Below are positions 35,990 to 46,654 of a stretch of DNA of 64,000 nt, one piece after another. The translations under genes were made by a program, and so were the position numbers. This DNA is from CAVVXX01 sp963707975 (GTDB lineage: Bacteria; Pseudomonadota; Alphaproteobacteria; Micropepsales; Micropepsaceae), in the NCBI GenBank assembly GCA_963707975.1, contig OY970177.1, positions 1,736,001 to 1,800,000 on the forward strand, given 5' to 3'. The notes below the pieces were generated by a model. The model was not told the DNA's origin and did no database searches. It saw nothing but the letters and a program-made list of their open reading frames with translations. Position 1 is the stretch's first letter; each line of letters starts with the position of its first letter.

Positions 35990-38416
35990 ATGACGCGCAT
36001 TGTGAAATACCTGCTGGGCGGCGTTGCCGCGGCTGTGTTCGCGGCGTGCGCGGCTGTCAGCATCTATATCTTCGTCGTCACGCAGGATTTGCCCTCCTAT
36101 GACGCGCTCAGGAATTACGAGCCGCCCATCACCACGCGTGTCTATGCCGGCGACGGCACGCTGATCGGCGAATTTGCCCGCGAGCGCAGGCTGTTCGTGC
36201 CCATCCAGTCGGTTCCCAATCTGGTGATCGGCGCGTTCCTTTCCGCCGAGGACAAGAATTTCTACCGCCATTCGGGCATCGACATGTTCGGCATCATGCG
36301 CGCCGCGATAAAAAATATCGGCAATTACATGGAGGATCGCCGGCTCGAAGGCGCCTCCACCATCACCCAGCAGGTTGCCAAGAACTTCCTGCTCTCGAGC
36401 GAGGTGAAGGTGTCGCGCAAGGTGCGCGAGGCGGTGCTCGCCATGAGGATCGACAGCGCCTTCACCAAGGACCAGATCCTCGAACTGTATATGAACCAGA
36501 TTTTCCTCGGCGAGAATTCCTATGGCGTTGCCGCGGCCGCGCTCAACTATTTCGGCAAATCGCTGGATGAGCTTGACGTCGCCGAAGCGGCCTATCTCGC
36601 GGCCCTTCCCAAGGGCCCGCAGAATTACCATCCCGTCTACCACAAGCAGGCGGCTATCGCCCGGCGCAACTGGGTCATCGAGCAGATGGCGGGTAACGGC
36701 TATATCACCGACGCCGAGGCTAAGGCCGCGTTGAAAGAAGACCTGGTCACGCGTCCGCGCGCGCAAGGGGCGGTGGCACCCGACGTGGATTATTTCGTCG
36801 AGGAGGTGCGCCGCCAGCTTTACGACAAATATGGCGAGAAAGCGCTGTATGACGGCGGCCTTCAGGTGCGCTCCACGCTGGATACGCATTTGCAGGATTA
36901 TGGCGTGCGTGCGTTACGCGCCGGTCTCATTTCCTATGACCGCCGCCACGGCTGGCGCGGCGCGCCCGGCCATATCGATCTCGACACCGATTGGCAGGCC
37001 ACCTTCAAGAATTACACCGACGATTCAGGCGTCGATACCTGGCGCGCCGCGATGGTGACGGCGATCACGCCACTGAATGAAGCCGACATCGTTTTGCAGA
37101 ACGGCGCCAAGGGGCACATTCCGTTTTCAGAGCTCACCTGGGCACGCAAGGCGCTCAAGGCCGGGGCGGTCGGAGCCGCGGTGAAGAAGGCAAGTGAGGT
37201 CATCTCCCCCGGCGATGTGGTTTATGTCGAGCGGCTGGCCGACAAAGGCGCCGGCGTCTACGGCTTGCGCCAGGTGCCGCAGGTGAACGGCGCGCTGATC
37301 GTGCTCAATCCACACACCGGGCAGGTTTTGGCGCTCTCTGGCGGCTTCAGTTACGATTCAAGCCAGTTCGACCGCGCCATGCAGGCCCAACGCCAGCCGG
37401 GATCATCCTTTAAGCCGTTCGTTTATGCGGCCGCGCTCGATCACGGCTACACGCCGTCGAGCCACGTGCTGGACGCGCCCTTCGTGATGGAGCAGGGGCC
37501 AGGCCTGCCGCTGTGGTCGCCGGAAAACTTCAGCCACAAATTTTACGGCCTGGTGACGCTTCGTTATGCGCTGCAGGAATCGCTCGACGCTGTTACCGTT
37601 CGCGTAGCTCAGGACATCGGCATGAGCACAGTTGCCGATTATGCCGTGCGCATGGGCGTTTACGATCATCTGCCACTTTTCCTTGCCAATGCCATCGGCG
37701 CGGGCGACACCACGCTCTACCGTTTGGCTGCGGGCTACGCCACCTTCGACAATGGCGGGCACAAGATCACGCCGACGATAATCGACCGCATCCAGGACCG
37801 CCACGGCAAAACCATTTACCGCCACGACACGCGGCCCTGCGAAGGCTGCAACGAGCCGGACTGGCACGGCCAGGAAGAGCCGCTGCTGCCCGACGACCGG
37901 CTGCAAGTGTTGAGCCCGCAAACCTCCTATCAGATCGTCTCGCTGATGGAAGGCGTAGTGCAGCACGGCACTGGCATCGTGGTGAGTTCCGTCGGCAAGC
38001 CGCTGGCCGGCAAGACGGGCACCACCAACGACGCCAAGGACACCTGGTTCGTCGGCTTCTCGCCCGATCTCTTGTGCGGCGTCTATATTGGCTACGACAC
38101 GCCGACCTCGATGGGCGCCAAGGAGCAGGCGGCCTTCATCGCAGCACCCGTGTTCCGCGATTTCATGAAAGACGCGTTAGCCAACACGCCCGCCATTCCT
38201 TTTCGCGTGCCGCCAGGCATCGAGCTGGTGTCGGTGGATTTGCACAGCGGCATGCCGGCCACGCCCGGCGCGCCCGGCACGATTTTGGAGGCCTTCAAGC
38301 CCGGCACCGAACCCACCGGCAACGAGCAGGCGCTGGGCCCCGACGGCCAGCCGCTCAACGCCAATACCGCCAGCACGAACTCCACGCTTACCCAGGGGAC
38401 GGGTGGGTTGTATTAA
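35990..38416 (+). CDS. mrcA: Penicillin-binding protein 1A
   Basis: The 808-residue class A PBP polymerises and cross-links peptidoglycan. After one N-terminal membrane helix come the transglycosylase (GT51) with SAEDKNFYRHSGID and EGASTITQQVAKNFLL, an OB-like insert (about 320-430), and the transpeptidase with PGSSFKPF (nucleophile Ser472, Lys475) and KTGTTNDAKD (675-677). The middle SxN motif reads SLD (531-533), an uncommon Asp in place of Asn. It is coupled in position with the amidase and overlaps none; a Pro/Thr-rich tail ends it. Confidence 0.94.
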   Translation: MTRIVKYLLGGVAAAVFAACAAVSIYIFVVTQDLPSYDALRNYEPPITTRVYAGDGTLIGEFARERRLFVPIQSVPNLVIGAFLSAEDKNFYRHSGIDMFGIMRAAIKNIGNYMEDRRLEGASTITQQVAKNFLLSSEVKVSRKVREAVLAMRIDSAFTKDQILELYMNQIFLGENSYGVAAAALNYFGKSLDELDVAEAAYLAALPKGPQNYHPVYHKQAAIARRNWVIEQMAGNGYITDAEAKAALKEDLVTRPRAQGAVAPDVDYFVEEVRRQLYDKYGEKALYDGGLQVRSTLDTHLQDYGVRALRAGLISYDRRHGWRGAPGHIDLDTDWQATFKNYTDDSGVDTWRAAMVTAITPLNEADIVLQNGAKGHIPFSELTWARKALKAGAVGAAVKKASEVISPGDVVYVERLADKGAGVYGLRQVPQVNGALIVLNPHTGQVLALSGGFSYDSSQFDRAMQAQRQPGSSFKPFVYAAALDHGYTPSSHVLDAPFVMEQGPGLPLWSPENFSHKFYGLVTLRYALQESLDAVTVRVAQDIGMSTVADYAVRMGVYDHLPLFLANAIGAGDTTLYRLAAGYATFDNGGHKITPTIIDRIQDRHGKTIYRHDTRPCEGCNEPDWHGQEEPLLPDDRLQVLSPQTSYQIVSLMEGVVQHGTGIVVSSVGKPLAGKTGTTNDAKDTWFVGFSPDLLCGVYIGYDTPTSMGAKEQAAFIAAPVFRDFMKDALANTPAIPFRVPPGIELVSVDLHSGMPATPGAPGTILEAFKPGTEPTGNEQALGPDGQPLNANTASTNSTLTQGTGGLY

Positions 38417-38544
38417 ACAGATCTACCGTGCTTTGAGGTGAGTTATTGCAGCATCTCGCTCAGCCGCAGAAACGTCACCTCATAGGTAGGCTGGCAGTGG
38501 TCGGACTATCCGTATCAATTGCGAGAGAGAGCATTGTGTAATTC

Positions 38545-39033
38545 GTGGACGCTAGCGTTTCAAAAATATCTGGAAAAGTCATAGATCGTAGCTATGGTCA
38601 AAGCGAGAATTCCGCATGCCAAGTGATGAAGCGGCATCCGAAATGGGCTGTTTACATACTTGCAATAACAGGGTGGCCAAAAATTGAATTTGGTACGCTG
38701 ACTGTCGATAACTGCGATCCTCTTCCAAGCGTTGCCCTCTCGAAAATAATTCCTCTTGGCGTAGAACCGGATCCGAAGGAATTTTTTTCCACCGATCCCG
38801 CTTACGAGTCGCTTATACGTAGTCGTGGTAAAAGAAAGTATTATGGAGGGAAAGCGACCTCACACAGTGCTGAACACATTGTTATCGTAAGCCAACAAAA
38901 CTATCCCGCATGCGACCATCGTCTTGAAATATATGCTTATGAAAAACTACGTGAGGCCTTAAATCTGGCAACCGTGGATCCAATAGTTGTGGAGTTTTAT
39001 AACGCATCTGATTGGTGCCGAGCCTTCCTATAA
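38545..39033 (+). CDS. Protein resembling archaeal CTP-dependent riboflavin kinase (DUF120-like)
   Basis: The 162-residue product aligns by eye to archaeal RibK: KISGKVIDRSYGQ at the start, the GTLTV nucleotide-site block (50-54), KYYGGKATS (98-106), IVIVSQQNYP with a following His125, and LEIYAYEKLREALNL (127-141). The archaeal enzyme phosphorylates riboflavin to FMN using CTP. The identification is from pattern recall only. The gene is clearly more AT-rich than its neighbours, which suggests transfer. The GTG at 38545 keeps the N-terminal strand; ATG at 38626 would remove it. Confidence 0.6.
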   Translation: MDASVSKISGKVIDRSYGQSENSACQVMKRHPKWAVYILAITGWPKIEFGTLTVDNCDPLPSVALSKIIPLGVEPDPKEFFSTDPAYESLIRSRGKRKYYGGKATSHSAEHIVIVSQQNYPACDHRLEIYAYEKLREALNLATVDPIVVEFYNASDWCRAFL

Positions 39034-39254
39034 CGCTAATATAGAAAAAGACATGAAACAAATTATCCCCTTGTTACACGGGGAAAGGGATAGCCGGATA
39101 GTGAAATTCAAATACCCCCGTTTTGGCAGAATGGCTTTAGCCCTTTTCCGCGCGCGAGATAAACCGCGCGACCACCGCGCAATCTATCCACGCTTTGACG
39201 TTCGCGTGCTGCGCTCCTATATCAGCGTCGCACATCTGGATTCGGTTTAAAGCC

Positions 39255-40386
<1,132 letters not shown>

Positions 40387-40392
40387 GCAAAA

Positions 40393-40414
40393 GGCCCGCG
40401 TTTGCACGCGGGCC
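40393..40414 (-). terminator. Rho-independent terminator between prfB and bactofilin genes
   Basis: GGCCCGCG and CGCGGGCC form a perfect eight-pair stem around TTTGCA. On the minus strand it is followed by TTTT (40389-40392), so it terminates the M23-bactofilin transcript. It lies only six bases after the prfB stop and may also serve prfB. Confidence 0.8.
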
Positions 40415-40438
40415 CCTGGCCATTCCCTGGAAGTGCGA

Positions 40439-40996
40439 TCAGCTCTTAAGCGGCGTGAAGCTCGCAGCCGGAGTAACGGCAGCAGGCGCCACGCGCGGCG
40501 CCTCGGGGCCATTGGCCGGACGTGGCGCGGCCGCAGGTGCGGGCCGGCGTTCAAACACATCGCTCTGCGTTTTGCGTTGCGGCGTTGCGTCGGCGCCTTC
40601 CGCCAGCGGATTGTCCGAATGGCGGCAATTGCCTTCGAAGAACGCGCCCGACTCCATCGAGATCGCTTCGTGCAGGATGTTGCCTTCGACGCGGCAGGTG
40701 GAGCACAGCTGCACTTTGCGCGCTCGAATGCTGCCCTGTATGTGGCCGCGTACCGTCGCATCCTCGGCATAGACGTCGCCTTCGATGGACGCCTTCTCGC
40801 CGATAACGAGCGCGCCCGCGCGGATGTCGCCTTCGACGCGGCCGTCGATCTGGATGTCGCCGGCCGAGACCAGCATGCCCTTCACCACCAGATCGGCGCT
40901 GATGATGGACGGCACGGTCGAACGCGCCGAGCGTTTCACCGGCGACGGCTGTGGAGCCGCAGCATTTGTTTCGGGTTCTTTACTCCTTGAGAACAT
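40439..40996 (-). CDS. Bactofilin (polymer-forming cytoskeletal protein)
   Basis: The 185-residue product has the bactofilin beta-helix core (about 40-135): SADLVVKGMLVSAGDIQIDG, GRVEGDIRAGALVIGEKASI and CRVEGNILHEAISMESGAFF, flanked by Pro/Ala-rich disordered ends. Bactofilins form membrane-associated filaments that localise cell-wall enzymes. The ATG at 40996 gives the usual N-terminus; longer in-frame starts lie inside the peptidase gene. It overlaps that gene by 17 bases, matching the known bactofilin-M23 peptidase partnership. Confidence 0.93.
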   Translation of the reverse strand: MFSRSKEPETNAAAPQPSPVKRSARSTVPSIISADLVVKGMLVSAGDIQIDGRVEGDIRAGALVIGEKASIEGDVYAEDATVRGHIQGSIRARKVQLCSTCRVEGNILHEAISMESGAFFEGNCRHSDNPLAEGADATPQRKTQSDVFERRPAPAAAPRPANGPEAPRVAPAAVTPAASFTPLKS

Positions 40997-42434
40997 AGCG
41001 CCCTGCCTCGATAAACTTTGCCGGATCCCTCGCCGCTTCGCCGTACCACACTTCGTAGTGGACGTGCGGCCCCGTGCTACGCCCACTCGATCCGAGTTTG
41101 CCAATGGGCGTGCCTTTATCAACTTTCGTGCCGGGCGTAACCAGAACCGCGCTCATGTGACCGTAGCGCGTCCGGATCCCCATTCCGTGGTCGATCTCCA
41201 CGCAATTGCCGTAAGGCCCACGCGGACCGGCATAAACCACGATGCCCGGCGCTGTCGCGTGGATAATCGAGCCCCACGGCCCCGTAAAGTCCAGTCCAGC
41301 ATGAAAAGCTAACCTTTTCGTGAAGGGATCAATGCGCGGGCCAAAACCGCTGGAAAGGCCGAACTCGGGGCCCTGCACTGGCACCGTCAGCGGCACCGAG
41401 CGCATCGCTTTCACCATATCCGCCAGTTGATCGAGCTCGGCGGTGATGCGCACCACGGAGTCGCTGAAATTCACGTCCTGCACACCGCTCAGCATGGAAG
41501 ACGAGAGCGGGATCAGCGGGCCGCCCATGGCTTCGCCGTTGCCTGCGCGGGCGGCCAGCGCATTGGCGTCGATGCCGGCCACGTGAAGTGCACCCTCTAA
41601 ATGCGAGATTTCACCAGCGACGTTGTGTTCGGTGTCCGCGGTCAGCGCAGTCTCGACGCCCTCAAGCCGATCAAGGCGCGCCTGCTCGCCAGAAATCTGG
41701 CGCAGCATGGGATGGCTCAACACGGCAGCGCTTGGCGCCTGATTGCGCGTGAAGACAGAGGCGAGTTTCTCGACCGCGCCTTCCAGGAAACTCGAATGTG
41801 TGGGGCGCAAGGCCGGTGCGGGCTTCGCAGGCGCGGGAGCTGCTGCTGCCTTTGCGCCCGGATTTGGATTCGTTGTAGCAGCGGACTCAGGCGGCGGACC
41901 TATGCTCGCGTCGCCTTCGCCACCAGCATCAATAGAATCTCCGGCCGGTATGTTCGCCGCGGCAGGCGCAGCCGTGGGTGTAGCGGCAACAGCATTCGGT
42001 GCGGTGGCAGGAAAAAATGCGCCATTGTTCGCGACCGCCTGCAACGTATCCTTGCGCTGAATGAGTTGCGTAAGCGTGCGGTGCTTGGCTTCGAGATCAT
42101 CGACACGGCTCTTGAAGCGGTCGGCGGCGTTAACCAGCGCGTTGTTAAGCTGGTCGTAAGCCACTTGCAGGTCTGAGACACGCGTCTCATAGGACGCCTG
42201 CATCTGTTGATAACGTTTGTCCTTGACGGCGATGATGTGGTCCTTGAACACCACATTGACCGAAGTGAATGCAACCCAGCCCAAAAAGGTGAGGGTGATG
42301 CCGGCAAGGATGGCTTGCATGAGCGGGCCGAAGGTGAAGAACTGCACCCGGCCGTCGCTGCGGATGTAAATCTGGCGCTCCGGGAAGGTAGCGCAGACAA
42401 ATCTCCAGGCTTGCTCCCGGAGCGAATCCGCCAT
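40980..42434 (-). CDS. M23 family metallopeptidase with membrane anchor
   Basis: The 484-residue protein has an N-terminal membrane helix (MQAILAGITLTFLGWVAF), a periplasmic coiled-coil (about 70-130), an Ala/Pro-rich linker and a C-terminal LytM/M23 domain. Zinc ligands are in FHAGLDFTGPWG, and the HxH is in TGPHVHYEVWYG, so it is probably an active endopeptidase on cross-linked stems. The ATG at 42434 follows AAGGGG; an in-frame ATG at 42476 lacks a site. It overlaps bactofilin, which likely places it. Confidence 0.93.
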   Translation of the reverse strand: MADSLREQAWRFVCATFPERQIYIRSDGRVQFFTFGPLMQAILAGITLTFLGWVAFTSVNVVFKDHIIAVKDKRYQQMQASYETRVSDLQVAYDQLNNALVNAADRFKSRVDDLEAKHRTLTQLIQRKDTLQAVANNGAFFPATAPNAVAATPTAAPAAANIPAGDSIDAGGEGDASIGPPPESAATTNPNPGAKAAAAPAPAKPAPALRPTHSSFLEGAVEKLASVFTRNQAPSAAVLSHPMLRQISGEQARLDRLEGVETALTADTEHNVAGEISHLEGALHVAGIDANALAARAGNGEAMGGPLIPLSSSMLSGVQDVNFSDSVVRITAELDQLADMVKAMRSVPLTVPVQGPEFGLSSGFGPRIDPFTKRLAFHAGLDFTGPWGSIIHATAPGIVVYAGPRGPYGNCVEIDHGMGIRTRYGHMSAVLVTPGTKVDKGTPIGKLGSSGRSTGPHVHYEVWYGEAARDPAKFIEAGRYVLKE

Positions 42435-42584
42435 GTTGCTTAACCCCTTGCCACCCTTATTGGGTGTGCGGCCCAACTGCTGCCATTTGACCCATTTCAG
42501 GGCACTGGATCAAGCTCTTAGCGGCAATATTTGCGATTGAAGTTAAATGAACGGGAAGGCGAATGAGGCAATTTTCTTTCCCGC

Positions 42585-43055
42585 CTAAAGGGCTTCCACT
42601 GAGGCGAGGACATCGGCCACATGACTGGGAACCTTGACCTTTCGCCAGATTTTTCGGATGACGCCCTTGCCGTCTATGAGGAAAGTCGCGCGTTCCATTC
42701 CCATGTAATGGCGGCCATACATGCTTTTCTTGACCCAGACCCCATAGGCCTGGGCCGTGCTCGTTTCCTCGTCCGAGGCCAGAGTTATGCCGAGTTTGTG
42801 CTTGGCCTTAAATTTGTCATGCGAGGCAACATTGTCCTTCGACACGCCGATCACGAAAGCGTCCGCCGCCTTGAACGCCTTGACGGCCTTGGTGAAATCG
42901 ATGGCCTCACGCGTGCAGCCCGAAGTGTCGTCCTTGGGATAAAAATAAAGGACCATGGTTTTACCCTTGAGCGCGGACAAAGAGACGGTTTCGCCGCCGT
43001 CACTAGGCAGGTTGAAAAGGGGCGCGCGGTCGCCCGGCTTGAGGACTTTGACCAT
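42585..43055 (-). CDS. bcp: Thiol peroxidase, Bcp/PrxQ type
   Basis: The 156-residue peroxiredoxin reduces peroxides. The peroxidatic Cys is in KDDTSGCTREAIDF. The second Cys four or five residues on, found in many PrxQ proteins, is replaced by Glu-Ala-Ile, so it is a one-cysteine variant or uses a distant partner. Other blocks are VLYFYPKDDTSG, FVIGVSKDNVASHDKF and GMERATFLIDGKG. It is divergent from the AsmA-like gene. Confidence 0.94.
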   Translation of the reverse strand: MVKVLKPGDRAPLFNLPSDGGETVSLSALKGKTMVLYFYPKDDTSGCTREAIDFTKAVKAFKAADAFVIGVSKDNVASHDKFKAKHKLGITLASDEETSTAQAYGVWVKKSMYGRHYMGMERATFLIDGKGVIRKIWRKVKVPSHVADVLASVEAL

Positions 43056-43120
43056 GATACGTTTTCGTGCTCGCGCGTATGCCCGCGCAGCACTCTAACC
43101 CTTCAGAGTAGGCCTTAAGC

Positions 43121-46100
43121 GTGAAGCATTTCTATAGCAAGGCATTGGGACACGCCAAGCATCATGCGCTCCGCATGTGGATCCGGCTGCGCCGCTGGCG
43201 CCTGTCGCGGCGGCATATGGGGCTTGCCGCCCTCATGGCCGGTGGAACCACCGCTGCAATTTTGTTCCTCGTGGCCGGGCTCACGCTGCGGCTGCTGATC
43301 GGCCCCATTTCGCTTGGGCCTTTTGCCGGCGCCATCGAGGACACGCTGAACGCCTCGATCAACGGGTTAGTTGTCCATTTCGACCGGGCAAATCTCGAAT
43401 GGTCGCAAAGCGAGGGCAGGGTCAACCTCACCATTTTGGGCGCAAAGGTTTTTGATCTCAATGGCCGCATCGTCGCCCAGGCGCCAAAGGCCGAACTCGA
43501 TTTCGACGCGGGCGCATTGCTGACTGGCCACGCCGAACTCAAACGCTTTGCGCTGATCGGCGTTCAGCTTACAGCGGTGCGCACCAGGGAAGGCGCCATC
43601 AGGCTTGGCTTCCGTTCGCGCGAGGGCGAAAGCGATCTGCTGAAAACCATTGCCGATGCGCTACGCTATAACGGCAAAACATTCGCCGCCTGGGGTAGGG
43701 GGCAGAGCAAGCTCGACCGTTTCGCCATTCTGAATGCCCGCATCGCCTTCCATGACGAGCCGACAGATTTGTTCCTGGTTTCGCCAAGCGCCAGCCTAAC
43801 AGTGAAGAACAACGGCAATCTGCTCGACGCCTCGCTCGATGCAGCGATCGAGATTTCCGGCGTGCGCGCGAATCTCATTGCTGACGCCGAACTCAACGAC
43901 GACGGCATGCCGCGCCATGGGGCGGTTGAAATTCACGGCCTCAGCCTTACTGCGCTGGCGGCGAACAGCCTGGCCTTTGCTGGTCTGGCTCCGTTCGGGC
44001 TGACGCTTGATCTCACCGGCAATGTCGATTTACAGCCGGACGGCACCATTCGCACGCTCGATTTCGGCGTGAGCGGCAAGGGCGTGGCGGGAAGGCCAAA
44101 AATCGACCCGGTGGTTATCGGCATCGACAATTTCCGCATGCTGGGCCGCTTCGATGGGGCAACCAAACGCCTGGTGCTGGATGAATTAACGATCGATGGT
44201 GACGAACTGAAGGCCAAAGCCAACGGTCATCTCGATGTGGGGTGGGATGCAGGAACGCTTACTGCGCTAACCGGTGAACTCGATGTCGAGAATGTCGCCT
44301 TCAACATTCCCGACCGATTCTCGGCGCCGGTAATGTTCGAGCGCATGGCGCTGCGCGGCGCCTATGACCGCGCGGCCGGCAAGATCACGGTTGATAACGC
44401 CGTGATGAGCGCGGGGCCCTTACAAGCCAATATCAAGGGCGCGATCACGCTTGCCGGCGAACAATCGCCGGCTCTGGATTTCGACGGAACGATCAACGCC
44501 ATCGCGGTGCGCGATTTTCTGCATTTTTGGCCCGTGGGCCTGGCGGAAGGCGCGCGGAGCTGGGTCGACGCCAATATCAGCCAGGGCCACCTCGGCCAGG
44601 CCACGATCGACCTGGACATTCCCGCAGGCGCACTTGATCAGGATGCGTTGCCTGAAAATTCCATGTCTGTGGCTTTCCCGTTTTCAGGCGTCACCGCGCA
44701 ATACATTAAAGGCTTGACCAAGCTCACCAGCGCGCAAGGACAGGGGCATCTGTCCGGCGACGCGTTCCGCGCTGATATCACACAGGCGGCTGTTGGTCCG
44801 CTGGCGGTAAGCAAGGGCGTTGCCGTCATTCCCAATCTGCACCTACCAGTCACGCAGGGCACGATCTCAGCGCAAGTCACGGGCAAGGTGCCCGACGTGC
44901 TTTCGCTCATCGACGAGCGGCCGCTCGGTTACCCCACCCGCTTCCACATCGATCCCAAGGCGACATCGGGCGATGCCGTGCTCGCGCTCAATTTCACTAT
45001 TCCGATGTTGAAAGACCTTAAGGTCGAGCAGCTGGGCATCGCTGTTCAGGCCAAGACCTCTAATCTTTCGCTTCCCATCGGCGAAAAACGCCGCATCGAC
45101 AATGCGGCGCTTGCTTTCACGATTGATGGAAAATCGCTGACGGCGCAGGGACCCGTGCAAATGAGCGGGGTGCCGCTTCAATTCAAATGGGTGGAAGACT
45201 TCAATCCCAGCCCGATAACCACCCGCGTTGACGTGCAGGGCACGCTCGATGACGCCGCGCGCGCCAAGCTTGGCCTGCCGGATGCGGGCTTTATCTTCGG
45301 CCCATCGCAGATTTCGCTCACGCTAGCCGGTCACCGCGCGCAATTCTCCAGCGGCACGCTGCGTGCTGACCTGCACGACGCGGTAATCGATGTGCCGCCG
45401 GCCAATATCCAGAAACCGGCGGGTCAGCCTGCAACCATTTCCGCTAATATTCATTTCGGCGCCAACACAATTTCCATCAAGGATCTTACCGTTGCCGGCA
45501 ACGGGCTCGATGTTCACGGCAATCTCGATCTCGATGAGGAGAACAATGTGATTGCGGCGAATTTTCCTGCGGTGCATGTGGGCACGGCGGACGACTTTTC
45601 GTTCGCGGCGAAAACTGGCGCCGATGGCGCGCTCGCCCTGCATATCGTGGGGTGCAGCCTTGACGCAAGCCACATCTTTGCGAGCCATGCCAAAGCGGCG
45701 AAACCCCAGGCGCAGGCGCCTGAAGAAACCCACATGAAGCAGTTAGTCTCCGTGGACGCCAAACTCGACCGCGTTCTGCTCAAGGAAGGTGTTACTTTTT
45801 CCGGCTTCAGCATGTCCGTGGCGCTTGGCGCGAATGAACACCTTCAGAGCTTCACACTGGACACAGTAGAGCCCGGTAACGAGGCGGTCACCGGCCGGCT
45901 TGCTGTGCAGCCGGATGGGGTACGCGAAATCAGCTTCGAGGCTGGGGATGCCGGCGCGCTCATTCGCGGCCTCACAGGTTTCACCGGCGTGCGCAAGGGG
46001 ACGCTGTTTGCGCGCGCCACTTTTCCCCAGCAGCAGGCCGCTAATTCCGATGCCGCCGTTGACTACAAAGGCACGATTGTGGTGCGGGATTTTATCCTTG

Positions 46101-46648
46101 CCGATCAGCCTTTCGCGGCGCACACGCATACCAGCGCATCGTCCGCACAGGCGCAGTCTAGCGGAATTCTGTTCGACAAACTCGAGGCGCCGTTCAGCGC
46201 ACACGGCAAGATCGTGACCATCAGCGATGGCCGCGGCTCAGGCTCTTCAACCGGCATGTCCTTCGAAGGCACCATCGACCGCCGCCTGAACACGGTGAAC
46301 ATTTCCGGCACGCTGGTGCCCATGTTTGGCATCAATTCCGTGTTAGGTGACGTGCCTCTTTTGGGCAATGTGCTGGCGTCGCGGAAAGGCGAAGGCGTCA
46401 TCGGCATCACCTATGCCGTGCGTGGCGACATCGATCAGCCGGCCTTCATGACCAACCCGCTTTCCGTGCTGACGCCTGGCATTCTCCGCCGCATTTTCGA
46501 ATATGGCGCGGGCACGCCTTCCTCACTTTCGCCGAGATCGATCGCGAGTGCCGAGCCGCCGACAGCCAACACAGTGCCCATCCCGGCAGCCGTGGAAATA
46601 ACACCGCTGGTGCCCGTGCCTAAGCCCAAGCCCGATACAGTGCATTAG
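43121..46648 (+). CDS. Large AsmA/YhdP-like protein (DUF3971)
   Basis: The 1175-residue protein has one N-terminal membrane helix (about 36-57, ALMAGGTTAAILFLVAGLTL) and then an almost all-beta periplasmic region built of repeated amphipathic strands (for example ALDFDGTINAIAVRDFLHFW). This matches the YhdP/AsmA family, whose long grooves bridge the envelope and move phospholipid to the outer membrane. The AsmA-like C-terminal region is about 960-1130, and a Pro-rich tail ends it. The GTG at 43121 is the chosen start. It stands alone. Confidence 0.85.
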   Translation: MKHFYSKALGHAKHHALRMWIRLRRWRLSRRHMGLAALMAGGTTAAILFLVAGLTLRLLIGPISLGPFAGAIEDTLNASINGLVVHFDRANLEWSQSEGRVNLTILGAKVFDLNGRIVAQAPKAELDFDAGALLTGHAELKRFALIGVQLTAVRTREGAIRLGFRSREGESDLLKTIADALRYNGKTFAAWGRGQSKLDRFAILNARIAFHDEPTDLFLVSPSASLTVKNNGNLLDASLDAAIEISGVRANLIADAELNDDGMPRHGAVEIHGLSLTALAANSLAFAGLAPFGLTLDLTGNVDLQPDGTIRTLDFGVSGKGVAGRPKIDPVVIGIDNFRMLGRFDGATKRLVLDELTIDGDELKAKANGHLDVGWDAGTLTALTGELDVENVAFNIPDRFSAPVMFERMALRGAYDRAAGKITVDNAVMSAGPLQANIKGAITLAGEQSPALDFDGTINAIAVRDFLHFWPVGLAEGARSWVDANISQGHLGQATIDLDIPAGALDQDALPENSMSVAFPFSGVTAQYIKGLTKLTSAQGQGHLSGDAFRADITQAAVGPLAVSKGVAVIPNLHLPVTQGTISAQVTGKVPDVLSLIDERPLGYPTRFHIDPKATSGDAVLALNFTIPMLKDLKVEQLGIAVQAKTSNLSLPIGEKRRIDNAALAFTIDGKSLTAQGPVQMSGVPLQFKWVEDFNPSPITTRVDVQGTLDDAARAKLGLPDAGFIFGPSQISLTLAGHRAQFSSGTLRADLHDAVIDVPPANIQKPAGQPATISANIHFGANTISIKDLTVAGNGLDVHGNLDLDEENNVIAANFPAVHVGTADDFSFAAKTGADGALALHIVGCSLDASHIFASHAKAAKPQAQAPEETHMKQLVSVDAKLDRVLLKEGVTFSGFSMSVALGANEHLQSFTLDTVEPGNEAVTGRLAVQPDGVREISFEAGDAGALIRGLTGFTGVRKGTLFARATFPQQQAANSDAAVDYKGTIVVRDFILADQPFAAHTHTSASSAQAQSSGILFDKLEAPFSAHGKIVTISDGRGSGSSTGMSFEGTIDRRLNTVNISGTLVPMFGINSVLGDVPLLGNVLASRKGEGVIGITYAVRGDIDQPAFMTNPLSVLTPGILRRIFEYGAGTPSSLSPRSIASAEPPTANTVPIPAAVEITPLVPVPKPKPDTVH

Positions 46649-46654
46649 GCCTGG

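Noticed and set aside
39053..39250. Possible 65-codon gene between the RibK-like gene and prfB
   Set aside because: No ribosome site, no recognisable family, and composition shifts midway from AT-rich to GC-rich, so it is probably chance.
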